Position numbers and translations under genes: made by a program. Shown one piece after another: positions 34,601-47,004 of a stretch of 64,000 nucleotides of DNA (positions are counted from its first letter, which is position 1; each line of letters starts with the position of its first letter). The notes beneath the pieces were generated by a model. That model was not told the DNA's origin. It worked only from the letters and a program-made list of their open reading frames with translations, and ran no database searches. The stretch comes from Lolium rigidum. Taxonomy: Eukaryota; Streptophyta; Magnoliopsida; Poales; Poaceae. The stretch spans positions 228,729,322 to 228,793,321 of the forward strand of contig NC_061510.1 of assembly GCF_022539505.1 (NCBI RefSeq), read 5' to 3'.

Positions 34601-37600
34601 AGCAAACCAGCAACCTCAGGGTGAGTTTGCGCTCCTCTGGAACCTTCTTTCGCATCGTTTCGTTGGTTGTAGCTATAGATAGCTACTCGGCCGGATTGCG
34701 CCGCCGCAGTTGAGCTCGCCAGAGCCATCTCTGGTGACCGGCGGGAAGAAATACTACCACCATCGTTCTCATAACGTTATGGGGATTCGAAAACAAGTAC
34801 TAGTTCGTCCGGGGAGGCCTTAAATCGGCAGCGCGGTCGTTTTGGCCGCCGGCGTCAAGCCGCCGGCGAGAGCGACGTGGCTAGTGGGTCCCCTATGAGG
34901 TCTTTGACCAGTCTTTGTCCAGGTGGCCGCTGACATGGATTCGGGCCCCATCTGTCATTGTCTGTGGTTAGGATTGAACCTGTACAAGTCATATTTCTGT
35001 TTAAATTTCAAATTTCATTAAGATCTGAAACTTTGCAAATTTATAGGAAATTCATTTTAACTCAGAAAAATCAAAATAAGATATCAAAATTCTTCTAAAA
35101 GAAAATTCTATCCAATAAAAATATAATATGAAATTTTTATTTTTAATAAAAATTTAATTGTTTTAAACTTAATAATTAAGCCTTTTCTGTTAATTCTAAA
35201 TGCAAATAAAATCCAATAACTAGGAAAATTGTCCAAATTAAATAAAAACCAGTAAATAAATAAAGAAACCATTAAAACTAATTTTCTTTATTTATTATTT
35301 TGTTAAATCATTATTATAAAGATTTAAACCCCGATTAATAATCACCCAAATTATTAATTGTTTAAAAATAATAAAATACCAAATTTATTATTATTTTTAT
35401 TTCAGAGTTATTAATAAATCCAACTTTATAATGAAGATATTAACCTAAGAACTAGTAGTAATTATGAAACCCTAGATCCATTTTAAATAACAATATGGTT
35501 TCCTAATTTTATATGAAAACCTAAAAACCTAAAGTCATTAGGAACCCTTAGCTCCATTATTTCATGTGCACCTTAAATTTGTTTCTAACCTAACCCTAGG
35601 TTAGAACCTGGGATCATGTTACTCAATTATCATAGAGCCATGACTAGCAACTAAATACTAGTTCAAATCCACATAAAATATGGGAACCCTATCACTACTA
35701 ATTAGCATTCCATGTGTTCATCTTCATCAGACCTAAATAATCAAGTAGGGTCAGCCAAGTGCAAACCCTAGATCCTATTACTAAAACAATCATCCTTAAG
35801 TATCCATGCTTAGCATCACACCAATGTGATGAACCCCAGGAGCAACTATGCCAAATCTTGAGTATTACCTAACCATATTCCACTAAACCCTACTAGTGTT
35901 GGATACTTATCAACCATCCTATTTAAGAGCCAATTATTCTTTACTTAATAGAACCAACAGTAAAACCTAGACCATCTCAACCCTAATTGATATACTTCTT
36001 ATTATTTAAGAAGTATGTTCTTCAAAAGTTATTCTTTTGAAGAAAACTAAGAGTAGCCAGCAACCCTGTCTTATAGGACCTATAAACCTTAACTATCTAG
36101 CACCAATCAGGTATACCAACCCTGATAGCAATCAAACACTAATAATTGCTTAAGACACATATGCTTCACTAAAACCATACAAGCCCTAGTGGTTGATGAA
36201 TCAAACATCCTTAGGATCCATCTACTCTCCTTACCCTAGAAACTAGTTGGAACCCATAATAAACCATAGAACTCCACAACCCTGATTATTATACTTGTTC
36301 TTTATTAAAGAACATGTTCTTCAAAAGTTATTCTTTTGAAGTATATAATAATCAATCATTAACCATGACATATAGTGCTAAAACCAGCCACTATTCATTA
36401 CATGTTAGGATTATACCAAATGTTATTATTGTGTGCTATTAATGCTATTGTTATGATATGTTGCAACACTTGTTTATGATACCATGTAACCACACCTGAA
36501 TAAGAACCTTGTTTGTGAATTACTCTGAAAGTACAACACACTCTAAACCAATCATATCAACTCACTAATCCTAAATCATCGGGGTTAGGTCACGCTTAGA
36601 GCGATTGCATCTCATACTTATGCATTATTGCATCCTTGCCAATCTTTTAAACATCGTCCTTACCGGACGATGATGCTATTTCAGAATTTGGAGTTATTGC
36701 GTATCGAAGACCTTGTCTGCATAATCTTGCAGCCAAGAAAGGCAAGTTCATCGCTTGCTCATGTCATTTGAGTATTTTTACCAAATTACTTGCAAAGTAC
36801 TATGTTTATCACTATTGCATAAAAAGGCAAAACCACTATTTTCATAACTATGAATATGACTATGTGGTGGGCAATGGAACCATGGATTGTGTTGATATGG
36901 TGGAGGTTCCATTGCAAGGGTTTATATCCATCTAGGATTAAACAACAAATGTCGTCCAGTGATTCTTTTGCCGTAATACCCGTGTTAACCATAAGATCCG
37001 GAGTGGGACGGAGTAGTCAAAAGTGTTTCCACCTCTCGTTCATCAACGGATGCGCTTTACCGTAGTACACTTGTAATCCAAGGGGGCAAGCGGTGAGGCT
37101 GGGGAGCCCTAAGTCCCCACGGTAGAGACCGTAGTACACTTGTCGCCCGAGGAGCAAGCGGTGAGGCTGGGGAGTCCTAAGTCCCCACGGTATTGCGGTC
37201 CATGATGGGTTGCAGCTGTCGGTGTAGGAATGTATGGTAGAGCCCTGCATTGACGTCGTGGTCGGGGTCCACCCTGAAATCTATGGGAATAATGGGACCG
37301 GCGTGGACCCAGGGTCGGAGTTTGCAACAAAGGGTGGGTGTTCGAGGTAGCGGAGGAACATGATTGGCTAGACCTTATACCGGGCCTCACACCATAGGAA
37401 GTGTGGACGGGAAGATCACCCGGTTGGCACCAAGGTTAAGATCTCTTATGGGTAAAGCAACACACCTTTGCAGAGTGTAATGAATCGTGACCTGTCACTC
37501 CCGGTTCCGGGATATGGAACTGCGAACGCTGCCGGAAAGAAACTCCATGAAGTTCTAGTAAACCGGTGAAGGCTGACGGACATAGTTCTTCTGAATAAAA

Positions 37601-38217
37601 GCAACCTTTTGAAGAAATGGTTATGAAAACTTGCATTGGTATTAGACTTTCTCGGTCTAATGCAGTAGCTAGTGCATTAAACACCTCTTTTTCTATAATG
37701 AACTTGTTGAGTACACTCGTACTCATCCCACTCTTAAATCCCCTGCTTAGATATGGAGGCATCGAAGGAGGATCTACACTGCAACTCGAAGGCCGATGAG
37801 TCAACAACTACTTCAAGAGACAGGACCCTGTCAGAGGAGTCGAATACCACATCCAACAAGGAGAAAACCTAGTTTAGCCATAGAAGGGAACTAGCTTCCT
37901 AAACCTAGCTCCTATTTAGCTAGAATCTATTCATAGCCTCTATAGCTAGTTAAATACTCTACAAATAGAGTTCGTGATAAGACTAGACTACGAGTCGTTC
38001 TTCTGGAGTTTATTTGCAGTTTTACCTCATTGTAAAGTAGGAGGCTGTGATGATCTTATGTAACAGAGTTAATGTTGTAATTCTATAGACATGCCTTGGA
38101 CCCGCATATGTTTCCGTTGTACCACTCTGAGCGATATAATACTGGTGGAACGGTGTTTCATTGGTGTTATATCAGACTTGCATACTACACCATGCAGTGG
38201 TATGCCGGGTCACCACA
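31623..38217 (+). repeat. Right LTR of LARD A (6595 bp)
   Basis: It has the same length as the left copy and differs by scattered single bases and a few small indels. It ends CACCACA, followed by TSD CCCGC (38218-38222). Confidence 0.95.
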
Positions 38218-39665
38218 CCCGCCCATGGCTGCGATCCGGTTTTCTGCCTTTGGCTTCCGCCAGCGCTGGAATTGTCCTGCACTGCGGCCACTTGTTGCAT
38301 CCCATACCTCCGATCCAGAAAATCCTCCCTTCTTTTGTTGTGGTGGTTGTTCCGGTACTAATCTTGACGCGGTTGGCTCGTTTGCGTCGGCTCAGCTTGT
38401 ACCGCCGGTTGCATCGGATCTCCCAATGCGTAGCTATCCGCCACTCGAATCATTTCAGCCATAGTGGTTGGCATGTTTCTCTGCAGCTTTTGCCACAGCG
38501 GTGAACCTCTTCGGCAACCATTGCAGAACCAAGCAATGGCCTGTGCCTCTATCACTCCTTCGCAGGAGTTCCTTGTGGAGTTCCACCGGGTTAGATAGTC
38601 CCGGTCTGTTTCATTCTGGCGCTGCAGGCATAGAGCGAGCTGTTGCGGCCTGTTTGGCCTCCGGTACGTACTGCTGAAGTTGCTCACGAAAGCTTCCTCG
38701 AAATCAAGCCAACCATTTATGCTTCCCTTTGGCAGATTGTTAAGCCAAATACGTGTAGGTCCTACCAGGAAGGACGGTATGATTCTCACGGCCCAATGCC
38801 GATTTCCTCCGCCTGTCGCGGTTCCTCCGCCACCAGCGACATACACTGTGGTTACATAGTCCGCAAGCCAATCTTCCAGCTTCGTGGTTCCATCGTACGT
38901 TTTTGTGTCACGGGGCAATTGGAAGTTGCGTACCGGTGGTTCTTCTCTCATGATCCGCGGGCCAAAACACTGTAGACCCGGAGGACCCTCTGCTTCGATT
39001 ATTTTGGATAGGTACACTCTATCCAGCCTGTGCCTCGCATCCCGGTCTGGCAGGCATCTTTCTCCAACACGTTCTCCCAACGGGTTCCGGTAAGCTCCGA
39101 TTCTTTCCATTCCAGAATCTGCTTCATCATAACGTTCCGGTACCGCGGCTTTTCCCTGCCGGTACCTTGGTGGAGGCATTTCCTCCTCAGCATAAGCTGC
39201 TCTTGCTGCTCGATAATTTTGCCCATTTTCACCTTTACCGGCATAAGCATTTCCGGCATAGCCATTTCCGGCATAGCCACGATCTGCCCCTTGGCCTTTT
39301 CTACCGGCCTCATATTGCCCGGCTTGTTGTTTTCCGGCCAGAACCGGATCATACACAGTCATTTGCTGCGCATTCACTTCTTTTTCTCTTCTTCTGTCGG
39401 GGTGGGGTGATGATGCCTGCCCATGCGACTTGCTTCCGGCATTTTTTACCGAACGCACTGATTTTGAAGCCGCAGCTGCTTTGTTAATTTTAGCCAGCTC
39501 AACGTTTTGTGCCTCGATCTGATCAAGCAACTCCCTTACTCGATCCTGTTGTTTTGCTAAAGCCTCGCCAGAAAGCGATTCACACATCTCTACTGCAGCC
39601 CTAGCAGATTTTATCGTTTTATCCGGACTGATGTACTTAGGTTTTTCTACAATGCTCAAAGATAC
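38218..39665 (-). pseudogene. Gag piece 2 of the minus-strand Gypsy element (retrotransposon gag domain)
   Basis: The frame enters from element B at 39665 with SLSIVEKPKYISPDK and a coiled-coil-like stretch. After a Gly/Tyr/Arg-rich linker comes the gag domain: KTYDGTTKLEDWLADY, GPTRIWLNNLPKGSINGW and FSSTYRRPNRPQQLALCLQR. A TAG at 38355-38357, after QTSQPRQD, interrupts it, but the frame stays open beyond the stop to the LARD A junction at 38218 and then into 22174. This is a decaying structural gene with one nonsense mutation and two large insertions here. Confidence 0.88.
39661..39665 (+). repeat. Target site duplication of element B (GATAC), left copy
   Basis: GATAC is repeated at 57703-57707, directly after the right LTR. 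One copy restores host gag (Ser-Val-Ser-Leu-Ser across the join). Confidence 0.95.
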
Positions 39666-42600
39666 TGTCAACACCCGGATTTTTACGTCCAGATGCCTGT
39701 TATGCCATACATCGCAATCCCAGGAATATTGTTGTTGCGAGACATAACAGTTGAATATCATAAGTCATCATTCATTACATACCATAGTCGTCTTACAAAT
39801 AGATCACATGATCCCATATTACAATAATAGTTGAACTATTGTTTCAACACACATCACAAATACATAGCGGAAGCGTAAGTAGAAGGGGACTCTATAGTCC
39901 ACAGGCCAACGCTTGACGTCAGGAGTAGTCCTAGTTGTCGTAGACGTCCTGCTGTCCATCCTCTTCATACTGCTGCTCCTCTTCATAGTCTGGCCATTTG
40001 AATAGCCAGGGACAAAGCCGTGAGTACTTTAAAGTACTCGCAAACTAATACTAATGTAAGTACTAACAATTTGAGTAAGGGGGGGTGCTAAGCTCTAGTT
40101 TATTTTGCATAAAGCCAATTTTAGTTCACAAGTATTTAAAATAAAAACTCTTCAAGTGCTAACTAGCTCAAGTGGGAACATTAGTGTCATTCCCACAACT
40201 CAGTTGTGTTTTCAAGTCAAAGTCACCATTTCAAGTTCAAATCACAATTCACCCTTCCATGTCACATTTTTGAAAATGGTCTGATGACGGAACAGTATGG
40301 CCTTTCCAATCGTCCATAACTGTGGACGCGGCTATTCGAATAGTTCTACACTCTGCAGAGGTCGTACACTTGTGCCACAACATTTGCAATAATCCGTCAG
40401 GGTTAACTGGCCCTGATTTACCACCCTCCGTGTGCGGACTACCAACCATAACATTTCACTTACATACCCTAGTATAGGCATCTCTCCCCATGAGCTTGGC
40501 CTCCCAGTGAAGACAAACTGTCAGCCTGGGAACTGCACAGGGCTTGGGCCGGACATTCACCTCATATTCACGTCATATCACATCATTTCATATTCCTTTG
40601 GAGGCAGCCCTTGGCATGACCCCGATGACGCTTGTTTAGAGGGAACCCATACTAAGATATATATAAATTTCCAGTTAAGCCCTACCCATATCAGGTATTG
40701 TGGGGATACTTGTAAAAATTGGAATGGTATCGCATCCGAACCCAACCATCAGATTTTTGTAAAGTTCACCATGTCATTCACCAGTCACATTCACCTTCAA
40801 AATCTTTCAACAGAATGACTCATCATTCCAAGGTTTTCAAATTCATTTCAAACTCACAAGTTCCCATCTAGAGTAGTCAATTTTAATTTAGCACTAGCAT
40901 CTAAATATGAGGGGTGCTAAGTAATTTGCTTTGTTTCTAGGCTAACCTTGATACTCTTGTACTCATCCAATACTTCCAAGTGAATCATGAATCAAAAAGT
41001 ACTTTGATAAAACAAAGTTAAGTAAAGCTTGTAAAGTAAATCTGGGAAATAGGATCATGAACATAAAGTAAATGGGTAATGCCTTGCTCATGGTGAGCTT
41101 TGCACTTTGCAAGAGTATTATCTTGCAACAATAGAACTTGCAATGGTGTTAGCTTGCAAGAGTATAGCTTGCCTTGGTGGTTGAGGTGGTCAAAGTGGTC
41201 TTCTTCTCCTTGAACGTAGACTTCCTCCTCCTCTTGATACTCCTCGGTACTAGCGTCTAAAATACGAAATACGGGGTACAATCACCAAGCAATTCATTGG
41301 CTATTCTAAAAATCACATGTATTCACACAAACTATTCTATTCACACAATTAATACAATTTGGTGCATTGGTGGTCTTGCTTGAGGAAAAATAATTTCCTC
41401 TCATTTCATATGTAAATGATAGTTTCCCTATAGTTCTTGAGGAATAATTTCCTCTCATTGAGTCTTCTTTAAGATTTAATTTCTCAAACAATCCCTCATG
41501 AATTCAGGTTGACCTAAGTCAACCATTCATCATCATCATTTGAGAAAATGATTTAAATGAGGCAGAGATACCTCATACTATTTAATACTTCTACAAATGA
41601 TTTAAAATCTCCAAGTATTTCATATGAGAGCATTTGACCAGGGGTACAAACTTCATATGAAAGTACTTGGGACAAGATTTAAATGAATTGCAACACCTCA
41701 TATAATTTACACCAATTAAACTAGCATCACACATTACTATTAAGTGGATAGATGTGTTGTTTTCTTATTTAAGAAAAATAATTCCCTCTCATTCTAATTA
41801 AGGTGTTACTTTTAATTACTTAGAGAAATAATTTCCTCTCATTATCCTATTAAGATTTAATTTATCTTATGAATAATATATGACCTAGGTTGACTAAGTC
41901 AACCTCTTCATACTCATCATTTAAGAAAAATGACTTAAATGAGATGAAGCACCTCATACAATTTAATCCTAATATGGTAAGGATTTAATATCATTAAGCA
42001 ATTCATATGAGACCTAAATGACCAGAGTCTTTACCTCATTTTGAATTGTTCAAGACAAGATTTAAATGAGAGAAAAACTCCCATGTGATTTATTAATAGT
42101 TTTGGACAATATCTTTGACTAGAAATAGCCATATAGTCCTTTAATTAAGCTAGGCCATGATCATTCAAAGTAACCATACCATATTTTTGCATAAACATTA
42201 TTGTAAGTGAGATGTGAATTATAGCAATTGGATTTACTTCAAAATTCAAAGTGGTTGATTTTTAAGATTTATTTGAATACTGAAAAGTCTATGACTTGTT
42301 ATTTTTGTCACATTAATTCTACACAAGATTTTGATGTGGGACCAGTGGGGTTGGATAGATATTTTTGCCAGCTTTCCACCAATATAAAGTTCATCAACAT
42401 TGGTTGAGTAGATTTGAAACTATTTAATTTCTAAGACAGGACCAGTATTTGCATTTAAACTAAGCTGAATTAAACCAATTCAAATCTTTGGGCTCTGGCG
42501 GGAAAGTTAACGGGCCAGCGAGGGAGAGAGGAAAGTGGGCCGGCCCGAGTTAGCGTTTCAACGCGCCACGGGCCAACTGACAAAGGGGCCCGCACGTCAG

Positions 42601-44981
42601 CGACTTACTCTTACCGAAACGGTACCGGTGATCGTGAGCGGTTGGATTAGATGGCGATCCGACGGTCGCACGTCGTCGTCGTCGTCGGGGAGAAGGGAGG
42701 TGCTGGCACGGCGGGGTGGGGGGTCGGCGGTGAGCTGAGGCTCCGGCGAGGGTCGGCATTGACGCGAGGCGAGGTTGTCGTCGACGGCGAGTGCGCTGGT
42801 ACCAGTGGCGAGGCTGGAGGTGGCCTGAATCGACGCCGGCGAGATGAGGTACTAGCGGGCTCCAGCGGCTAAATTGGGGAGCTCCGGTGATGAATCGAGA
42901 AGGGGAAGTGGTCGAGGAGGGCGAGGGAAGAGTGGGGATGCTGCTGGTGTGCTTGGATGGCTCAGGGGAGCTCGGTATTTATAGAGGGGCGAGTGTGCTG
43001 CGAGGCGCGGACGAGGTCAACGGCGAGGTCGTCGTTCCAGGGCGACGAAGGGGCGAGGAAGGTGCGCAGGAGGTAGGCGATGTCACGGCGGTCCTTGGGG
43101 CATTAATGGCACGGTACGGCGAGGCGTACGACGGTCGAGCGATGGCACGTACTGGCGCGGATGCGGCGGGATTGTGTCGTCGTCTCCGGCGGCGGCGGGC
43201 AAGGGCAGTGGTCGCGCGTGTGTCTGGCGGGATCGTGCATGTGCGGTGATGCTCCACGCGTCGAGAGGGAGTCCAGGGCGTGAGCGAGGTGGTGGCGCGG
43301 CGCGTGGCCAATGGTGCCCGTACGTGTACTGCGGCGACGTCATCGGCATGGTGTGGCCGTCCTTGGGCGCGCTCGTTCCGGCGGCTGTCGGCCTCCTCCT
43401 CGACAGTGGCGTGGCTAGGTAGGTCTATGGAGGTGTGGTGGCGCTCAGAGACGTGGTGGCCAAGGTTGAGGGGAGGGAGAAGAGAGGAGGGTGCACCATG
43501 GTGGTGACATGGCCGGCATGGCCATGCCATGCTAGCTTTGGCTCCTCCTCTTAGAGTTTATGTGTTGGGGTAGGGAGAGAGGGGACAGGGGAGCAAGGTG
43601 GAATGAAATGGGGCAAGTTAGTTTGAGGTAAAGCACTATTTCAAATAGGGTTTGCAAATGTGCCTATTTGCAAATTGCAAGTTTTGTCAAAATTTGGTTC
43701 ATGCACTTTGGTTCAAAAAATTTTTGAAAATAGATGATTGGGATGAGTTGCAATTGACCAGAGGCAAACATGGGTGGTTGGGGAATTTTAAAAATCAAAG
43801 AAATGCAAATTTGCTCAAAGTGAGATTGTTGCATTTGATAAAAAGTCTCAACTTTGCATTCATATAGAATTTGATCCAAAGTGAATTTGGCATGGTTGTC
43901 TTTACAAAAGTTGTTCACCTTGATGTCCTCTTGGATGACATGCAAAGACTTGAGCAAGTTTGGTTTGAAAATTTTGAATTGCAAGGGCTCAAAGTAGTGA
44001 TCAGACTATAATTGGCAGTTTTGACCATAATCACATGTGATCACCAATTGAGTTTGAAAAATCATTTGATTTGTGTTTCTTTGATTCCAAAAGTTGTAAT
44101 AAGTGTTTAGTAACATATTACAACTAATGGTGAAGGCCAAATTGGTCTAGGGCAAAGATTTGGAAAAAATGGCCTAAACCATATGTGAGGGTTTTGGGAT
44201 TTTCTAGCTTTTATTCTTTTATTTTTCTTTGCTTCACTTTGACAAGAGTGAGGTTTATTTGGTGTTAGATTGAGTTGGGTGAAAGTTTCAAACCATTTTG
44301 AGGCAATGGAAGTGGCTAGGTCAAGATTTTATAATTTGGCTAAGTGCCACATATGCCTCTATGCATATGTTGGATTTTATTTTGTTTCTTACTTGAATTG
44401 GTTGGTAAGTGCTTGGTTGAGTGTGTTGAGGTATTTCCATTCATCTACTCAAGGTAGACAAAGCAAAGCTCATCATTTTCAAAAAGTAGCCATAGGCTTG
44501 CATATGCTTTTTTCTTAAATAAGATCTTTTCTTTTTATTTTATTTTTCATAAATTGATGACAAGAGGGATGAGGTTTTAGGGTTTAGTAAGTTTTGCAAG
44601 GGTTCACCACCATTTTAGCAAAGTAAGAAAAGTAGAGTTCAAAACCTCCATATTAGGGCTATAGGCCCACATATGTATTTCTCTTCTATTTTGGGTTTCT
44701 CAAAATAGATCCAAAAGATTTTGAGAAGGTTAGGATTTAGGGTTTTTCTTACTTGATCTCTTTCTCTTTTATTTTATTTGGTTTGTGATCTTCACTTGAT
44801 CACTTTAAGGTTTTAGGGTTTATCACATAAGCATAATTACACTCATCATGGCAAAAACACAAGTAATAGGTATGAGCACTAAGCATAGCACTCTATTTAA
44901 GAAAAGTTTTTGTTGGTTCTCATTTTTGAAGAAAAAAAACACATTCATTTTCTCTTTGTTTTAAAAATTTGGGGTGTTACA
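39666..44981 (-). repeat. 3' LTR of element B (5316 bp)
   Basis: It matches 47238-57702 after the inserted DNA element is removed. It includes a degenerate tandem duplication of about 380 bp (copies from about 41443 and 41827) with AATAATTTCCTCTCATT motifs, and a GC-rich block 42480-43600 next to a TATA box. ORFs in the GC-rich block (for example 42887-43249 and 42979-43530) are composition artefacts. Confidence 0.95.
42976..42983 (-). promoter_or_regulatory. TATA box in the element B LTR (3' copy)
   Basis: On the minus strand this reads TATAAATA between GC-rich flanks, in the sense direction of the element. The copy in the 5' LTR, which would drive transcription, is at 50545-50552. If used, R plus U5 would be over 3 kb long, unusually long for an LTR leader. 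Confidence 0.6.
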
Positions 44982-44995
44982 AACCCTTCCCCCTT
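44982..44995 (-). other. Polypurine tract of element B
   Basis: On the minus strand AAGGGGGAAGGGTT lies directly before the 3' LTR, preceded by ATCTCGGGACGAGATT. This primes plus-strand DNA synthesis. Confidence 0.85.
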
Positions 44996-45059
44996 AAACA
45001 AATCTCGTCCCGAGATTTTAAGAAAAGTTAGGTTCCTAAGAGAGATTGGGCGATATGAT

Positions 45060-46258
45060 TTAACAGGAAAACATACTTGGCATGGTCTGGGGTGCTTCCT
45101 GAACTTCAGTGGCAGTCATGTGGTAGAAACGGCCGTTGTTGTTGTTCTGGTTTCTTCTACCGGCGAAGCGGCACTGTTGCTGGGCAGGTGCAGCGGTGTT
45201 GGCGGCAATCTTGGCAAGCTTCTTGGGGCACTCATTGGAATAGTGGCCCACAACTCCACATTCATAGCAGTTCACAATTGACTTGTCCTTCGGGGTGACG
45301 GGGATGGCATTGCTTCCAGTCCTCGGGCCAGTGTTGGTGTTGTGGTTGTTCCCATTGTTGTTGTTGCTGTTGGGGTTGTTGTTGTTGTGGTGGCTGTTGT
45401 TGTTGTTACCTCCGGGCTTCGGGGGTCCTCCGTTGTTGCTGGTGTAGTTGGGCGATAACTCTGAGCAGGGGGCTTGTTGTGTCTTGGGGTGAATCCTCCA
45501 GAGGAGTTGTTGCGGTACTTCTGGGTATGGTGGGGTCCACTCTGGTTCATCATCCTGCGCTTGCGGTTCTCATTGGCCTGATGCAGCTTTCCTTCCATCC
45601 GTATGGCTGAGTCCACTAGGGCTTCTAAGTCGGCGAACGGAATGTTCACTAACACGGCTTGCATCTCGTCGTGCGGTCCGTTCGGAAATCTCTCCTTCCT
45701 TTTCTCGTTGGTGTCGGTCTCATCCGGGGCGTACCTTGACAGAGTGAGAAACCTGTCGCGGTATTCCACCACAGACATTCTGCCTTGCTTGAGTTCGCGG
45801 AACTCGTCTCTCATCTTCTTGATCAGTCCTTGGGGCACATGGTATTTGCTGAATTTCAGCTTGAAGTCTTCCCATGTCATCATCTGTCCAGCATTCATTG
45901 CGCGGGCGCTGGTCCACCAGGCTCGTGCAGGTCCTGACAGGTAGTGGGTGGCGAACAGTACTTTCTCGGTGGCTTCAACTTCCGCAACTTCGAGGTTGTT
46001 CTCCATTGTCTGGAGCCAGTCATCTGCATCGAGGGGCTCTTCGGTCTTGCTGAAAATAGGTGGGTTGGTGTTTTGAAAGTTCTTCAGTTTTGACCCAGGG
46101 TGGTCGTGGTTTCCATGGCCGTTGTTGTTCTGAGCAATCAGCTGCAGTGCAGTAATGTTGGCTTGGCGTTCAGCTCTCTCGGCTTCTCGGTCGGCCATCA
46201 TCATCTCTAGCATCTGCATCATTGCGTCTTGGGTGGCGCTGCGGGTTGGTGGGGCCAT
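45060..46258 (-). pseudogene. Gag of element B with CCHC zinc knuckle, one frameshift
   Basis: The protein starts MAPPTRSATQDAMMQMLEMM, with a coiled-coil N-terminus. The Tekay-type gag domain follows (DADDWLQTMENNLEVAE, GPARAWWTSARA, GLIKKMRDEFRELKQG), then a Gln/Asn/Pro-rich linker. A single-base frameshift near 45450 moves the linker into another frame. The knuckle CYECGVVGHYSNEC (CX2CX4HX4C) is near 45225-45270. The stop at 45060-45062 is 65 bp from the polypurine tract, so nothing of pol remains. Gag-only elements with terminal repeats (TR-GAG) are known in plants; they package using their own gag but need enzymes from a partner. Confidence 0.88.
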
Positions 46259-46530
46259 CTGAATATCGGAGTAGATGATAAGATAAGAGGGAAATTTCTA
46301 CGGTTTGTTTGAATTAAAGTTCACAAGTTCAAAACTTGAAAATTGAGTAGTGTTGAGGGGGTAAAAATAGCAACACTTTTTCATTCATACCAAACATCAC
46401 ACATTACAATTCTAACACCCGTTGGTTTGAAGAACCATTCATTCGCTCTACGATACAAGGGGATCCTGATACAACTCACACCTACTTAAGTGCTGGGGTG
46501 ATACTACTCTCCCGGGTGGATGCTTCGTCT
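46259..46530 (-). other. Leader between the accessory ORF and gag of element B
   Basis: A short stretch with no gene. Translation of gag from a transcript that also carries the upstream ORF would need reinitiation, leaky scanning or splicing. Confidence 0.5.
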
Positions 46531-47004
46531 TCACGGGTGATGCGCTTGGCGAGAAGCGAGGGCGTTGTCCAAATCCCTGCGGGTTTTGTACAGCCTGAAG
46601 TCCTGGTGTGCTACATAGTGGTTCATCTCCGTGTGTGGTGGCATGGTCATCGATCTTCCCATGGAGTCACGTCTTGGGTAGTAGATGAAGCGAGTGTTCT
46701 TGATCTTGTTCTCATTTTGTCCACACAAACGGGAAATTGCTTCTTGCATAGCTCTGACTAGTCCTTCCTTCCAAGTGTTTCCAGTTACAGAAAACCATAT
46801 GGTTTCCCATACCGGGGCTCCATGCTTTCTTCGTAGATCTGTAGAAACTTCCCACCGAGGTGGTTCTCCTAACTGGTTTTTGAGGGGTATTCCGAAGAAC
46901 TCGGGATACGGGTGTCCTAGATATTCCACTAGTTGCTTCAAATCCTTTTCGAACCTTAGGTCGCTTCCGTGACCAAGCTGATGGAACTCCCATTGGTACT
47001 CCAT
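46531..47004 (-). CDS. Accessory ORF ahead of gag in element B (157 residues, function unknown)
   Basis: The preferred start is the ATG at 47004-47002 (MEYQWEFHQLGHGSDLRF). The frame is open 50 codons further upstream, but that part is AT-rich and begins among leader sequence. The protein is intact. It has conserved-looking segments VEYLGHPYPEFFGIP, GEPPRWEVSTDLRRK and EGLVRAMQEAISRLCGQ, then an Arg/His-rich C-terminus. From memory, similar proteins occur in annotated cereal genomes in the same position in Tekay-type elements, but I know no function. It is not gag, protease or env. It lies between the primer site (47223-47234) and gag, so it would be the first ORF on the genomic RNA. Confidence 0.65.
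   Translation of the reverse strand: MEYQWEFHQLGHGSDLRFEKDLKQLVEYLGHPYPEFFGIPLKNQLGEPPRWEVSTDLRRKHGAPVWETIWFSVTGNTWKEGLVRAMQEAISRLCGQNENKIKNTRFIYYPRRDSMGRSMTMPPHTEMNHYVAHQDFRLYKTRRDLDNALASRQAHHP

Larger units (their letters stand above)
22175..38217 (+). mobile_element. LARD A: large retrotransposon derivative with 6.6-kb LTRs and no coding capacity
   Basis: Two LTRs of 6595 bp each (22175-28769 and 31623-38217) enclose only 2853 bp. The primer site TGGTATCAGAGC (28772-28783) matches initiator Met-tRNA. The end of the interior, CGAGGACGAAGTTTAG then TTTAAGGGGT, resembles the end of Tekay/Del-type chromovirus interiors. No gag or pol was found in any frame. Perfect 5-bp TSDs show an intact single insertion, and the LTRs look almost identical, so it is recent. 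Enzymes would come from an autonomous Tekay-type partner. Confidence 0.93.

Noticed and set aside
38358..39761. A single 467-residue ORF starting in the LTR of element B
   Set aside because: The first about 32 residues are LTR sequence. The real gag continues from 57703 across the insertion.
42535..43530. Several GC-rich ORFs in the element B LTR
   Set aside because: Overlapping frames on both strands with Arg/Ala/Gly-rich composition are typical of GC-rich sequence. The start codons and ends change between the two LTR copies.
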